NCBI GenBank assembly: GCA_046724655.1
Contig: JBKOWY010000065.1
Span: 1 to 21,072 of the forward strand
Source of the DNA: JALZAA01 sp046724655
GTDB lineage: Bacteria > Actinomycetota > Acidimicrobiia > IMCC26256 > JACDBD01
Direction: 5' to 3'
DNA length: 21,072 nucleotides
In this document: in pieces, positions 7,278 through 14,574 of the stretch
How the letters are laid out: each line of letters opens with the position of its first letter
Position numbering within the stretch: the stretch's first letter is position 1
Program-made: the position numbers and the translations under genes
The notes under the pieces: generated by a model
What the model was told of the DNA's origin: nothing
The model's input: the letters and a program-made list of their open reading frames with translations, nothing else
Database searches by the model: none

Positions 7278-8388
7278 GGGATTCGTGCGCCCGCAGTGGA
7301 TGCGGGGGCGAGCGTCGCGGCAGGCACACGCAAGGCTGCCCGACGGCACCGTCGAGGAGGAGCATGGCCGCGAAGGCTTCAGCGGACCCGCCAGTCACCT
7401 CTACCGTCTCCACCCGCCAACCGGGTGGGCGTCGGTCGAGGGACCGCTGCGGCCGGCCGCGCTCGACATGCGCAAGCTCGACAGCATCGACGCCGACGCG
7501 ATGCCGGTCACGCTGCTTGCCAATCACGAGGTGCGTGTGTCGTGGTGGCAGCGGCCCGCGAGAACCCCGGATTGGTTCGTACGCGACGCCGACGGAGACG
7601 CGCTCTATCTCGTCCACGAAGGCGAAGGGCGAATCGAAACGGAGTACGGCCCGCTTGCGTACCGCGCCGGCGACTACCTGCTCGTCCCGCGTGGCACGAC
7701 GCACCGGTTCGCGCCCGAGTCGCCAACCCACCTGTTCACCGTCGAGTCGCTCGAGGGCGCGCTGTCGTTGCCCGACCGCGGGCTGCTGGGCCGGCACGCG
7801 CTGTTCGACCCGGCGGTCGTCGAGGTGCCGGAACCCGAGCCGCACGACGAGGCCGGCGAATTCGAGGTGCGGATCGTGCGCGCCGGCGAGGTCACACGAG
7901 CCGTGTACCCGTTCCACCCGTTCGACGTCGTCGGCTGGAAGGGCGATTTGGCGCCGCTACGACTCCATGTCGACGACTTCCGCCCGGTCGTGTCAGCGCG
8001 GTACCACCTGCCGCCGTCGGCGCACACGACGTTCGTCGGGCCGGGATTCGTGGTGGCGACGTTCGCGCCGCGTCCGTTCGAGGAGGATCCCGACGTGCTG
8101 CGGGTGCCGTTCTTCCACCGCAACACCGACTACGACGAGGTGATCTTCTACCACCGGGGTGAGTTCTTCAGCCGGGCCGGGATCGAAGCAGGGATGCTGA
8201 CGTTCCATCCTGCCGGCATCCACCATGGACCCCAGCCCCAAGCCGTCGAGCGGGCGGCGCAGCGCCCGCCGGGCGGGCACGCCGACGAGGTGGCGGTGAA
8301 TGTCGACGCGCGGCGGCCGCTCCATCTCACGCCGGCGGGCGCGGCGATCCGCGTCGAAGGGTACGAGCGGTCCTGGCGCGGGCAGTGA
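7270..8388 (+). CDS. hmgA: Homogentisate 1,2-dioxygenase
   Basis: A cupin-type Fe(II) dioxygenase (EC 1.13.11.5) that opens the homogentisate ring to 4-maleylacetoacetate. At 372 residues it is the shorter bacterial form (the eukaryotic type is ~440). The likely iron ligands are H283 and E290 in FHRNTDYDE and H319 in GIHHGPQP. HRN-x-DYDEV replaces the HRNxMSE of the long form, placing Glu one residue further from His. The N-terminal cupin half carries GPLAYRAGDYLLVPRGTTHRF at 127-147. Its ATG overlaps the end of lrp and has a strong site, GGGAGG, about 5 bp upstream, so it can be translated efficiently even if lrp is leaderless. It completes the pathway encoded on the opposite strand. Confidence 0.9.
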   Translation: MNEGFVRPQWMRGRASRQAHARLPDGTVEEEHGREGFSGPASHLYRLHPPTGWASVEGPLRPAALDMRKLDSIDADAMPVTLLANHEVRVSWWQRPARTPDWFVRDADGDALYLVHEGEGRIETEYGPLAYRAGDYLLVPRGTTHRFAPESPTHLFTVESLEGALSLPDRGLLGRHALFDPAVVEVPEPEPHDEAGEFEVRIVRAGEVTRAVYPFHPFDVVGWKGDLAPLRLHVDDFRPVVSARYHLPPSAHTTFVGPGFVVATFAPRPFEEDPDVLRVPFFHRNTDYDEVIFYHRGEFFSRAGIEAGMLTFHPAGIHHGPQPQAVERAAQRPPGGHADEVAVNVDARRPLHLTPAGAAIRVEGYERSWRGQ

Positions 8389-8418
8389 GCCTCGGCGCGC
8401 CGGAGCGAGCGCGAACGC

Positions 8419-8501
8419 TTAGGCGAGCAGGGCCCCGAGCGCGGCCAGCTCGTCCCACAAGGCGGCAGGCAGCTTGTCGCCGAGCGATTCGAAGTGCTCG
8501 T
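8419..8501 (-). pseudogene. C-terminal fragment of an oxidoreductase, possibly aldo/keto reductase
   Basis: Reading out of the tRNA-Gly fragment on the minus strand, about 27 residues (EHFESLGDKLPAALWDELAALG and on) end at a TAA stop (8419-8421). The pattern (I/L)PAALWDEL(R/A)A-x-G-L-L resembles the C-terminus of the aldo/keto reductases related to D-threo-aldose 1-dehydrogenase. The rest of the gene is missing: homology stops exactly at the att repeat. This suggests that the unit end was fixed by recombination at the att site and not by a gene boundary. The family call is weak because the fragment is short. Confidence 0.35.
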
Positions 8502-8552
8502 GGAGCGGACGACGGGACTCGAACCCGCGACCCTCACCTTGGCAAGGTGATG
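8502..8552 (-). repeat. att site: tRNA-Gly(GCC) 3' fragment, A/B junction
   Basis: These 51 bp are identical to 20932-20982 and 14524-14574. They cover 49 nt of the tRNA (anticodon arm, variable loop, T-arm, 3' acceptor strand and discriminator) plus 2 bp beyond. The 24 nt of the acceptor 5' strand and D-arm are absent, so this is not a functional tRNA. Identity ends abruptly on the interior side. Such 3' tRNA fragments are the standard scar of integration by tyrosine recombinases. Confidence 0.88.
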
Positions 8553-8669
8553 CCGGTTTCTGCTGGAGACCTCTGGAACCGCTGGAGTCGAGGCCCCCGA
8601 CTTGCGTCCTCCGGTGGAGGCCGCTGGAACCGCTCGAAGCCGCTGGAATGGAGTAGCAGGCGGAGTAGC
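8553..8669. repeat. Arm-type direct repeat cluster, unit B
   Basis: Three ~10-bp repeats (8560-8592: CTGCTGGAGA, CCTCTGGAA, CCGCTGGAGTCGAG), an 18-bp spacer (8593-8610) and four more (8611-8650: CCGGTGGAGG, CCGCTGGAA, CCGCTCGAAG, CCGCTGGAATG) are followed by GAGTAGC at 8651-8657 and 8663-8669. Order, spacer length and the 99-bp distance from the tRNA fragment are the same as at 14575-14691. The ~10-bp period puts the repeats on one face of the helix, as expected for protein binding. Binding by a recombinase arm domain is inferred. Confidence 0.75.
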
Positions 8670-8896
8670 GAGCGACGTCGCAACCGAGGAGTCCGCGTCG
8701 ACGGGGATTCTCGTCGCGTTCGCGTCGCCGCGGCGACACAAACCCGAGCACACGCGATCCCGGGCGGGCATGGCTCATCGCTGTATGACGGCGCTCCTGC
8801 GCGGGGCTACTCCCGCGTCTACTCCCGAAGAGGGCTTCGACCGGGTCACTGCGTACCGTTACCGGGCAACGATGCTGTTGGGACAGAGGAACGCGC
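8670..8896. other. Upstream region of the MDR oxidoreductase gene
   Basis: This 227-bp stretch has no convincing gene on either strand. AGAGGA at 8885-8890 is a good ribosome-binding site for the GTG at 8897. No clear promoter was identified. Confidence 0.4.
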
Positions 8897-9853
8897 GTGA
8901 GGGCCGTCATCTACGACCGCTATGGATCCCCCGACGTGTTGCGGGTCGACGACGTTCCGGTGCCGTCTCCAACCGACGGGCAGGTGCGTGTCAAGATCGC
9001 CGCAACGTCGATCAACCTCAGCGACTGGGAGTGCCTGCGGGGTTCGCCCCTGCACGCGCGCCTCGGCGGGCTGCGCTCGCCGGCGCGTCGCACGCTCGGT
9101 TCGGACATCGCCGGATGGGTCGATACCGTCGGCTCGGGTGTCACTCGCTTTCACCCCGGTGACGTCTTGTACGGCGACAATCTCGCGCTGAAGGGCGGCT
9201 TCGCGGAGTACACGGTGGCGCCCGAAACCGCGCTTGCGAACAAGCCTGCCGAGCTGACTTTCACCGAGGCATCGACGATCCCCCAAGCGGGAGCGATCGC
9301 GCTGCAAGGCACCGACGGCGCGGCCGTCAATAGTCGCGTGTTGATCAACGGCGCCGGCGGCGGCTCAGGCTCCTTCGCGATCCAGCTCGCCAAACGACTC
9401 GGTGCGCACGTGACCGGCGTCGACAACGCCAGCAAGCTTGACTTCATGCGGTCGCTCGGTGCTGACGACGTCATCGACTACCGCAGTGAGGACTTCACCG
9501 ATCCCGACGAGCCGTACGACCTCATCCTCGATCTCGTCGCTCATCGATCGGTGTTCGCCTACCGCCGAGCACTCGCTCGCGGCGGCCGCTACCGCTGCGT
9601 CGGCGGGTCGGTGCGAACGCTGCTGCGCGTCCTCACGATCGGCCGGCTCGCCGGCCGGCTCACCCATCGCTCGTTTGGAGTCCTCGCCGTAAAGCAAGGC
9701 CCCGCCCACTTCCAACCACTGGCCGACCTGCGCGTCGCCGGCGACATCGCCACCCGCATCGACCGCACCTTCGGACTCGACGACGTCCCTGCTGCCCTTG
9801 CCTACGTCGGCGAGGGACACGCCCTCGGCAAAGTCGTCGTCACCGTGAACTGA
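8897..9853 (+). CDS. NAD(P)-dependent MDR oxidoreductase (quinone oxidoreductase/RTN4IP1-like)
   Basis: A 318-residue medium-chain dehydrogenase/reductase. The N-terminal GroES-like domain (MRAVIYDRYGSPDVLRVDDVPVP, INLSDWECLRG, GSDIAGWVDTVGSGVTRFHPGDVLYG) is followed by a Rossmann domain with the nucleotide-binding loop INGAGGGSGSFAIQLAK at about 150-166. The SINLSD and FHPGDxxYG motifs and the lack of structural-zinc cysteines point to the zinc-free zeta-crystallin/quinone reductase branch. Substrate cannot be predicted. GTG start at 8897, with AGAGGA upstream. It stands alone and converges on the methyltransferase gene, and is the first gene inside unit B next to the arm repeats. Confidence 0.85.
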   Translation: MRAVIYDRYGSPDVLRVDDVPVPSPTDGQVRVKIAATSINLSDWECLRGSPLHARLGGLRSPARRTLGSDIAGWVDTVGSGVTRFHPGDVLYGDNLALKGGFAEYTVAPETALANKPAELTFTEASTIPQAGAIALQGTDGAAVNSRVLINGAGGGSGSFAIQLAKRLGAHVTGVDNASKLDFMRSLGADDVIDYRSEDFTDPDEPYDLILDLVAHRSVFAYRRALARGGRYRCVGGSVRTLLRVLTIGRLAGRLTHRSFGVLAVKQGPAHFQPLADLRVAGDIATRIDRTFGLDDVPAALAYVGEGHALGKVVVTVN

Positions 9854-9909
9854 ACGAGCGCCCTCATCGAGCGCCTCACGTCAACCCGGCGATTGAATGC
9901 TTGAGAAGG

Positions 9910-10806
9910 TCAGAGGTGGAGACCCGTGATGATCCAGATGGCGGCGCCGAGCCGCACGCCCTGCGCGTCGGCATGCCCGCCCAGGGCGGCGCGCACGGCC
10001 GTAAGAGCGGCCGGTCGGTCGCGCTCGGCGACGGCGCCGAGGACGGCCCGTCCGACCCCGGTGTCTACGAGCCGCTCGACCGCCTCGTCGGGGTTGGGGC
10101 CCAGCGGCAACATGACCCGAATCGGGTTGACCTCGATATCCCTGTACCCCGCTTCGCGCAACACCGCGGTGATCGTGTCGGCGTCCGACTGGGCGAACAT
10201 GCCGGGCACGCCTTCGCTGACGTCGGGAATCGTGATCCAGCGCAGCAACGCGGCACCGGGGACGGCGAGCCAATCGTTGGCCTCGAGTGGCTGCCACGTG
10301 GCGAAGCAGACGCGCCCGCCAGGACGGAGCCCACGACCGATGTTGGCGAACGCCGCTACCGGGTTGTAGAAGAACATGGTGCCGAACCGGCTGATCGCGA
10401 CGTCGAACGGCGACGGGAACGCGTGCGCCTGCGCATCGCCCTGGACGAGCGTGACGTTCGTGAGTCCTGACGAGTCGAGTCGGCGTTGCGCGATCGCGAG
10501 CATGGGCTCTGTCACGTCGATGCCGTAGACCGAACCGTCAGGCGCGACCTCGTCAGCAGCCCGCAACGTCGTGGCCCCGCAACCACAGCCGACGTCGATG
10601 ACAGCGTCGCCCGGTACGAGCCCAGCGGCCGCGAACAGGGCGTCGGCGACGGGGGCCATGACTCGGTCAGCCGCTACAGGATCGTCTGCCGGCGAGTGAT
10701 CGGCATCCGTCACCGGGACGTTGGCGCGACCTTCACCCCCGGGATCAAGAATGCAGACCTCGTCGCTGGCGTCGTCGCCTGGATCCGTGTTCCTGATCTC
10801 GGTCAT
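9910..10806 (-). CDS. Class I SAM-dependent methyltransferase (unit B)
   Basis: A 298-residue cytoplasmic methyltransferase. SAM motif I is VIDVGCGCGATT, followed by YGIDVTEPMLAIAQRR (motif II), VQGDAQAHAF, then DVAISRFGTMFFYNPVAAFANIGRGLRPGGR, all typical of the UbiE/Methyltransf_11-like group. The ATG at 10806 overlaps the stop of the upstream MerR-type gene (ATGA), so the two are translationally coupled; the longer open frame reaching 11142 is rejected because it lies within the regulator. It is clearly related to the methyltransferase at 19621-20481 in unit C: both have DVGCGCGATT, DVAISRFG-x-MFF and PVAAFANIGR. The C-terminal ~100 residues, which probably shape the substrate pocket, differ more. 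Substrate unknown. Confidence 0.87.
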   Translation of the reverse strand: MTEIRNTDPGDDASDEVCILDPGGEGRANVPVTDADHSPADDPVAADRVMAPVADALFAAAGLVPGDAVIDVGCGCGATTLRAADEVAPDGSVYGIDVTEPMLAIAQRRLDSSGLTNVTLVQGDAQAHAFPSPFDVAISRFGTMFFYNPVAAFANIGRGLRPGGRVCFATWQPLEANDWLAVPGAALLRWITIPDVSEGVPGMFAQSDADTITAVLREAGYRDIEVNPIRVMLPLGPNPDEAVERLVDTGVGRAVLGAVAERDRPAALTAVRAALGGHADAQGVRLGAAIWIITGLHL

Positions 10807-11555
10807 TGATCGTCGACCTCCAAGAGTCCGCGGAGCGCGTCCGGAACTGTGGCCTCGTCGGTGATGCCCAGGCGCTTCCCGAGCGCGTGGATCGTGAGCC
10901 GCCCGGTGCCGTGCGCGAGCAGGCCCCGACCGCGGGTGGCGAACGCAACGAGCCGGTCGGTATCGACGCCGGTGGGCCGTTCGGCCATGGCCATGGCCAC
11001 TGCGTCTGCGATGGACTCCGTCGCCTGAGAGAGCGTGCGCAACAGGTCGAGGACGCGCCATGCGTCGTACCCGGCGCCAACCGCGTCTGCAGTGAGTTGC
11101 AGAAGCGACGGGCTCGGCACGCAGTAGCGGTCTGGCCCGCACTCCTCCACGATGCCGGTCGCGAGCAGATCCTCGAGCCTGACGGGGGCGAGATCGGGCA
11201 GTAGCCGCGCGAGTTGGTCGCCCGTCGCCGGCGCGCCCGGTTCCTCGATGTGGACGAGCTGGTCCGGCGCCAGACCGAGCACCTCGCCGAGATCACCGCC
11301 GTCGCGCCACGCGGCAAGGAGATCCCGGATGCCGGCCAGCGAGTAGCCCCGTTCCTGAAGCCGACCGATCAGGCCAAGCCGCGTCAAGTGGCTGGAGCCG
11401 TATACGCCGACTCTCCCCCGCCGCTCCGGCGGAGGCAACAGTCCGATCGTCTGGTACTCGCGGATCGTCCGCACCGGGAGCTCGGCGCGACGAGCGAGCT
11501 CGTCGACCGTCAGCTCGACCGGCGGCTCCGGCTCCCTGATCGCCATCTGCGTCAT
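10803..11555 (-). CDS. MerR-family transcriptional regulator
   Basis: A 250-residue regulator. The N-terminal winged helix (LTVDELARRAELPVRTIREYQTIGLLPPPERRGRVGVY, residues 15-55) and following helix HLTRLGLIGRLQERGYSLAGIRDLL are typical of MerR proteins. No cluster of metal-binding cysteines is seen, so the C-terminal ~150 residues (LDLLRTLSQATESIADAVAMAM, GRLTIHALGKRLGI) probably bind an organic ligand or mediate dimer contacts. It is coupled to the downstream methyltransferase by an ATGA overlap and is divergent from the ECF operon, so it may regulate either or both. A start at the ATG 12 bp downstream (MAIREPEP) is equally possible. Confidence 0.85.
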   Translation of the reverse strand: MTQMAIREPEPPVELTVDELARRAELPVRTIREYQTIGLLPPPERRGRVGVYGSSHLTRLGLIGRLQERGYSLAGIRDLLAAWRDGGDLGEVLGLAPDQLVHIEEPGAPATGDQLARLLPDLAPVRLEDLLATGIVEECGPDRYCVPSPSLLQLTADAVGAGYDAWRVLDLLRTLSQATESIADAVAMAMAERPTGVDTDRLVAFATRGRGLLAHGTGRLTIHALGKRLGITDEATVPDALRGLLEVDDQ

Positions 11556-11788
11556 GAGGGCGCTCTTGCGGCCACCGGGAGACTCACGGCGATAACCGTA
11601 CCGGTAAATACCTGAAATGTCTACGGCGGTCCGGGATCGATGCGGCCATGGCGACGGATGGTCCGTGGCTGTCGCTGAAACCCGAGATTCTTTGGTGCCG
11701 ATGTCGTGTCGGCGCCTCCTCCGATCGTCTCATGGGGTGGAGGCCAACGCCTCGGATCCGGATGAAGGAGAAAAGGAGCTGAACTGAT
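11556..11788. promoter_or_regulatory. Divergent regulatory region, MerR gene / ECF42 operon
   Basis: The region lies between divergent starts. The inverted repeat ACCG-TAC-CGGT at 11595-11605 is a candidate MerR operator. TGTCGT at 11702-11707, 18 bp before CGTC at 11726-11729, resembles an ECF-type promoter (ECF42 regulons are reported to use TGTCGA at -35 with a CGA/CGTC-type -10) and points toward the VOC gene. AAGGAGAAAAGGAG at 11764-11777 is its ribosome-binding site region. Matches are approximate. Confidence 0.35.
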
Positions 11789-12274
11789 ATGTCGAAGACG
11801 AAGCCTGACCCGATCCCCGACACGTACCGGCGAGTGACGCCGGCCCTGGTGGTGAACGGAGGCGTGAAGGCGCTCGAGTTCTACTCCGAGGTGCTCGGCG
11901 CCACGGAGCGGATGCGCATTCCCGGTCCGAACGGCACGATCGCCCACGCCGAGATCCAGATTGGCGACTCGGTTGTGATGGTCGATGACGCCTCACCGGA
12001 GATGGGCACCGAGGCGCCGCCGTCGGGTGGGCTCGAGGGCTCGCCGAGCTCGCTGTACGTCTATGTCGAAGACGTCGACGCCACCGTGGAGCGCGCAGCG
12101 GGGCTCGGGGCCACTGTGGTGCGGGCGCCGGAGGACCAGTTCTACGGCGATCGCAACGGTTACATCATCGATCCGTTCGGCCACGGCTGGACCGTCGCGT
12201 CCCATGTCGAGGACGTCGCGCCCGACGAGATGATGCGCCGCGTCGCGGAGATGCTGAAAGGGGGGCCGTCATGA
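11789..12274 (+). CDS. VOC-family protein (glyoxalase/PhnB-like)
   Basis: A 161-residue single-chain protein of the vicinal oxygen chelate superfamily. It opens TPALVVNGGVKALEFYSEVLGATE and ends in RNGYIIDPFGHGWTVASHVEDV, with the middle strand IAHAEIQIGDSVVMVDD, as in PhnB/YdcJ-like proteins that often travel with ECF sigma factors. Metal-ligand candidates are His and Glu residues in TIAHAEI and the late DPFGHGW loop. Substrate unknown. It is the first gene of a four-gene plus-strand operon; its stop overlaps the next ATG (ATGA). A strong ribosome-binding site precedes the ATG. Confidence 0.85.
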   Translation: MSKTKPDPIPDTYRRVTPALVVNGGVKALEFYSEVLGATERMRIPGPNGTIAHAEIQIGDSVVMVDDASPEMGTEAPPSGGLEGSPSSLYVYVEDVDATVERAAGLGATVVRAPEDQFYGDRNGYIIDPFGHGWTVASHVEDVAPDEMMRRVAEMLKGGPS

Positions 12275-12864
12275 ACCCGATGGTCTCGTATCGACGCGCC
12301 CAAGACGGGTTCGACAAGATGCTCGCCTCTGTTCCCGCCGCCCGGTGGGACGTACCGTCGCCGTGTGCGGGCTGGACGGTCCGCGACATCGCGGGGCATG
12401 TCATCTGGGCACAGGACCAGCTGCGGTGCTGGTCGACTGGGGAAACGTATGGCGGCGTGTCGGGCGGGCCCGGCTCGCCGCATCCCGGCGAGCTCGGCGG
12501 TGACGACCCGCTCACCACCTGGCGCCGGGCCCGCGCCGCTTGCGCCACGGTGTTGACCGACGAAAACCTCGATCGGATCATCTCGCTGCCTGGCCTCGGC
12601 GACCGACCGATCTCTGCGATCGTCACCATCGTGTTCAACGACACGTTCATCCACACCTGGGACATCGGCCATGCGTTGGGCGTCGACATGCAACTGCCCT
12701 CTGACCTGGTGGCCTCGTCGCATGCCTGGGCGCGCGACAACATCCTCCGCGTCCCGGGCTTCTTCGGCCCCGAGCTGGCCCCACCGCCCGACGTCGACGA
12801 GCAGACCCGCTGGCTGGCGTTCCTGGGGCGCGCCGCCTGGCACCCCGTCAAGGCGATGGCGTAA
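12271..12864 (+). CDS. TIGR03086-family metal-binding protein (DinB/MDMPI-like)
   Basis: A 197-residue one-domain relative of the mycothiol-dependent isomerases. W-x-x-PSPCAGWTVRDIAGHVI at about 26-44, NDTFIHTWDIGHALG at 123-137 and the tail ARDNILRVPGFFGPEL...WLAFLGRAAW are the family signature. The likely metal triad is H43, D124 and H128. It lacks the C-terminal SCP-like domain of the isomerase in unit A. The usual role is unknown; some relatives use mycothiol or similar thiols. ATGA overlap with the VOC gene and AGGGGGG upstream indicate coupling. Confidence 0.83.
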   Translation: MNPMVSYRRAQDGFDKMLASVPAARWDVPSPCAGWTVRDIAGHVIWAQDQLRCWSTGETYGGVSGGPGSPHPGELGGDDPLTTWRRARAACATVLTDENLDRIISLPGLGDRPISAIVTIVFNDTFIHTWDIGHALGVDMQLPSDLVASSHAWARDNILRVPGFFGPELAPPPDVDEQTRWLAFLGRAAWHPVKAMA

Positions 12865-12879
12865 CAAGGGAGTCGCGAC

Positions 12880-13227
12880 ATGAGATACGTGCTGTTGTTC
12901 GTCGAGACCGAGCAGTTCGAGAAGGACCTCGACGCCATGAGCCCCGCGGATCGTGACCGCGCCTTCGCGCTTGCCGGCAAATGGTTCGCCGACCACGCCG
13001 ACAAGATCTGCGCGAGCGGCAGCAAGCTGCAAGGCGCCCACACCGCGACGACCGTGCGGCTTGACGGCGGCGTCGAACCGATCATTACGGACGGCCCCTT
13101 CGTCGAAGGAAAAGAGGTGGTGAGCGGCTACTGCGAAATCGACGTCGCCGACCTGGACGAAGCGCTGCGCATGGTGCGCACCTGGCCCGGCTGTCCGGTC
13201 GTGGAGATCCGGCCGATCGAAGCGTGA
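12880..13227 (+). CDS. YCII-related (DGPF-domain) protein
   Basis: A 115-residue protein starting MRYVLLFVETEQFEKDLDAM and carrying the diagnostic ITDGPFVEGKEVVSGYCEIDV at about 68-88, with a final strand GCPVVEIRPIEA. DGPF proteins are the regular genetic partners of ECF42-group sigma factors, and here the gene overlaps the sigma factor start by 4 bp (GTGA). The YCII fold is ferredoxin-like; enzymatic activity is unproven for most members. It may be a target of the sigma factor, a sensor, or a small oxidoreductase-like protein. Confidence 0.88.
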   Translation: MRYVLLFVETEQFEKDLDAMSPADRDRAFALAGKWFADHADKICASGSKLQGAHTATTVRLDGGVEPIITDGPFVEGKEVVSGYCEIDVADLDEALRMVRTWPGCPVVEIRPIEA

Positions 13228-14456
13228 ACCAGACCGACCACCTAGTCAGACACTCAGACGACGCGGAGGTGAAAGCCGCGCTCGCCGGCGTGGTTCGGGA
13301 ACACGCCGGCCGGGTGGCTGCTGCCCTGATGCGGATGACCGGCGACTTCGCCGCCGCCGAAGATCTCGTCCAAGACGCCCTCGAGACCGCGATACGGCGA
13401 TGGCCCATCGAAGGCGTCCCGGCCCGTCCCGACGCATGGCTGTTCACCGTCGCCCGCAACCGCGGGATTGACGTGCTTCGCCGCGAGAACAGCTACCGCG
13501 CCAAGCTGGCCCAACTGCACTGGCCGCTCGAATCCTCCACCGATGACCGGCTGCGGCTCATCTTCACCTGCTGCCACCCAGCCCTGGCCCGCCCGGCTCA
13601 GATCGCTCTCACCCTCCGGGTCGTGTGCGGGCTCACGACCGCGCAGATAGCCCGCGCCTTCCTGGTGCCCGAGACCACCGTTGCCCAGCGCATCACCCGC
13701 GCCAAACGCAAGATCACCGAGGCGGGCATCCCCTACCGCCTCCCGGACCCCGACGAGCTCGACGGGCGCCTCACCGAGGTGCTCGCCGTCATCTACCTAC
13801 TGCTCAACGAGGGCTACCTCTCCACGGCCGACCGGGCCACCACCCCCGACCTCGTTGACGAGGCCGAATGGCTCGCCTCCCTCCTCCACAACCTGATGCC
13901 CACAGAACCGGAGGTGGCCGGGCTCCTCGCCCTCATACGGCTGCACCGTGCCCGCGCCGAGGCCCGCTTTCACCCCGACGGTGGACTGGTCGTGCTCGCC
14001 GACCAGGACCGTTCACAATGGGATCGCGCCGCCATCGACGACGCCACCCGGCTGATCACCCAGGCAGCCAAGCGACAGCAACCCGGCCCCTACCAACTCC
14101 AAGCGGCGATCGTCGCCTGCCACGCCGAAGCCCCAAGCTGGGAAACGACCGACTGGGAGCAGATCGTCCTGCTCTACGACATGCTCCTGCACCTCGCCCC
14201 CTCGCCCGTCACACGGCTGCACCGAGCCATCGCGCTGCGCTACCGCGCCGGACCGCAGGTCGCCCTCGCCGAACTCGACGAGCTCGCCGACGCTCTCGAC
14301 CACTACCACTTGTTCCACGCCACCCGCGCCGAACTCCTCCGCGCGCTCGGCCACCCCTACCAGGCCCGGGCCGCCGACGTGCGCGCGCTGGAACTCACCG
14401 CCAACCCCGCGGAACGTGCCCTGCTGCACCAGCGCATCTCCTGGGAACCGGACTGA
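13224..14456 (+). CDS. ECF42-group RNA polymerase sigma factor with C-terminal TPR-like extension
   Basis: A 410-residue sigma factor. Region 2 spans about residues 20-90 (FAAAEDLVQDALETAIRRWP, DAWLFTVARNRGIDVLRRE) and region 4 about 105-170 (GLTTAQIARAFLVPETTVAQRITRAKRKI). A ~230-residue C-terminal extension follows (EVLAVIYLLLNEGYLSTA, LHRARAEARF, YQLQAAIVACHAEA, LHRAIALRYRAGPQVALAELD) that is helical and TPR-like (DUF6596). This layout plus the DGPF partner defines the ECF42 group, which has no classical anti-sigma factor and is thought to be controlled through the extension. It starts with GTG, overlapping the YCII stop. It ends 67 bp before the tRNA fragment, so it is the last gene of unit B. 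Confidence 0.9.
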   Translation: MNQTDHLVRHSDDAEVKAALAGVVREHAGRVAAALMRMTGDFAAAEDLVQDALETAIRRWPIEGVPARPDAWLFTVARNRGIDVLRRENSYRAKLAQLHWPLESSTDDRLRLIFTCCHPALARPAQIALTLRVVCGLTTAQIARAFLVPETTVAQRITRAKRKITEAGIPYRLPDPDELDGRLTEVLAVIYLLLNEGYLSTADRATTPDLVDEAEWLASLLHNLMPTEPEVAGLLALIRLHRARAEARFHPDGGLVVLADQDRSQWDRAAIDDATRLITQAAKRQQPGPYQLQAAIVACHAEAPSWETTDWEQIVLLYDMLLHLAPSPVTRLHRAIALRYRAGPQVALAELDELADALDHYHLFHATRAELLRALGHPYQARAADVRALELTANPAERALLHQRISWEPD

Positions 14457-14523
14457 GATCGGCAACAACGCGATCCAAGCGCGGTGAGACCCCGATCTCC
14501 AGGCCATTGATGTGCTGGTTTGT

Positions 14524-14574
14524 GGAGCGGACGACGGGACTCGAACCCGCGACCCTCACCTTGGCAAGGTGATG
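14524..14574 (-). repeat. att site: tRNA-Gly(GCC) 3' fragment, B/C junction
   Basis: This 51-bp direct repeat is identical to 8502-8552 and to part of the intact tRNA gene (20932-20982). The GTGG just before it is shared with the A/B copy, whereas the intact tRNA has GGG. As in that copy, the D-arm and 5' acceptor strand are missing. It marks the boundary between units B and C. Confidence 0.88.

Larger units (their letters stand above)
1..8501. mobile_element. Unit A: att-bounded segment with the tyrosine-degradation locus (left end outside window)
   Basis: It is bounded on the right by the 51-bp tRNA-Gly fragment at 8502-8552 and on the left by the arm-type repeat cluster at 1-50, whose own tRNA fragment is predicted about 67 bp before the window. 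Contents: a decayed IS110 gene, a complete homogentisate pathway and a truncated oxidoreductase tail. No recombinase gene is present. The repeats are seen; calling the segment a mobilised unit is inference, because the catabolic genes look like ordinary chromosomal genes in composition. Confidence 0.45.
8553..14523. mobile_element. Unit B: att-bounded segment without its own recombinase
   Basis: About 6.0 kb between identical tRNA-Gly fragments in direct orientation. The inner left end has the arm-type repeat cluster. The inner right end (14481-14523) resembles the right end of unit C (20888-20931), starting GCGGTGAG with one gap over ~44 bp. Cargo: an oxidoreductase, MerR/methyltransferase pair and ECF42 operon. 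No integrase, excisionase or toxin gene was seen, so movement would need a recombinase in trans. Confidence 0.55.

Noticed and set aside
8553..8669. Repeat cluster as a CRISPR array
   Set aside because: Repeats are ~10 bp and contiguous, without unique spacers of uniform length, and no cas genes are present.
8419..8910. A minus-strand frame of 163 codons across the A/B junction as one protein
   Set aside because: Most of it is the translated tRNA fragment and repeat array. Only the last ~27 codons look protein-like, and these are listed separately as a fragment.
9910..11142. A 410-residue methyltransferase
   Set aside because: The first 112 residues are antisense-like and lie in the MerR gene; the ATGA overlap at 10803-10806 marks the real start.
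12160..13085. Long minus-strand frames opposite the VOC, TIGR03086 and YCII genes
   Set aside because: They are shadows of three coupled genes with recognisable family motifs on the plus strand.
8502..14574. The two tRNA-Gly segments as functional tRNA genes
   Set aside because: Both lack the D-arm and the 5' acceptor strand, so they cannot fold into a cloverleaf.
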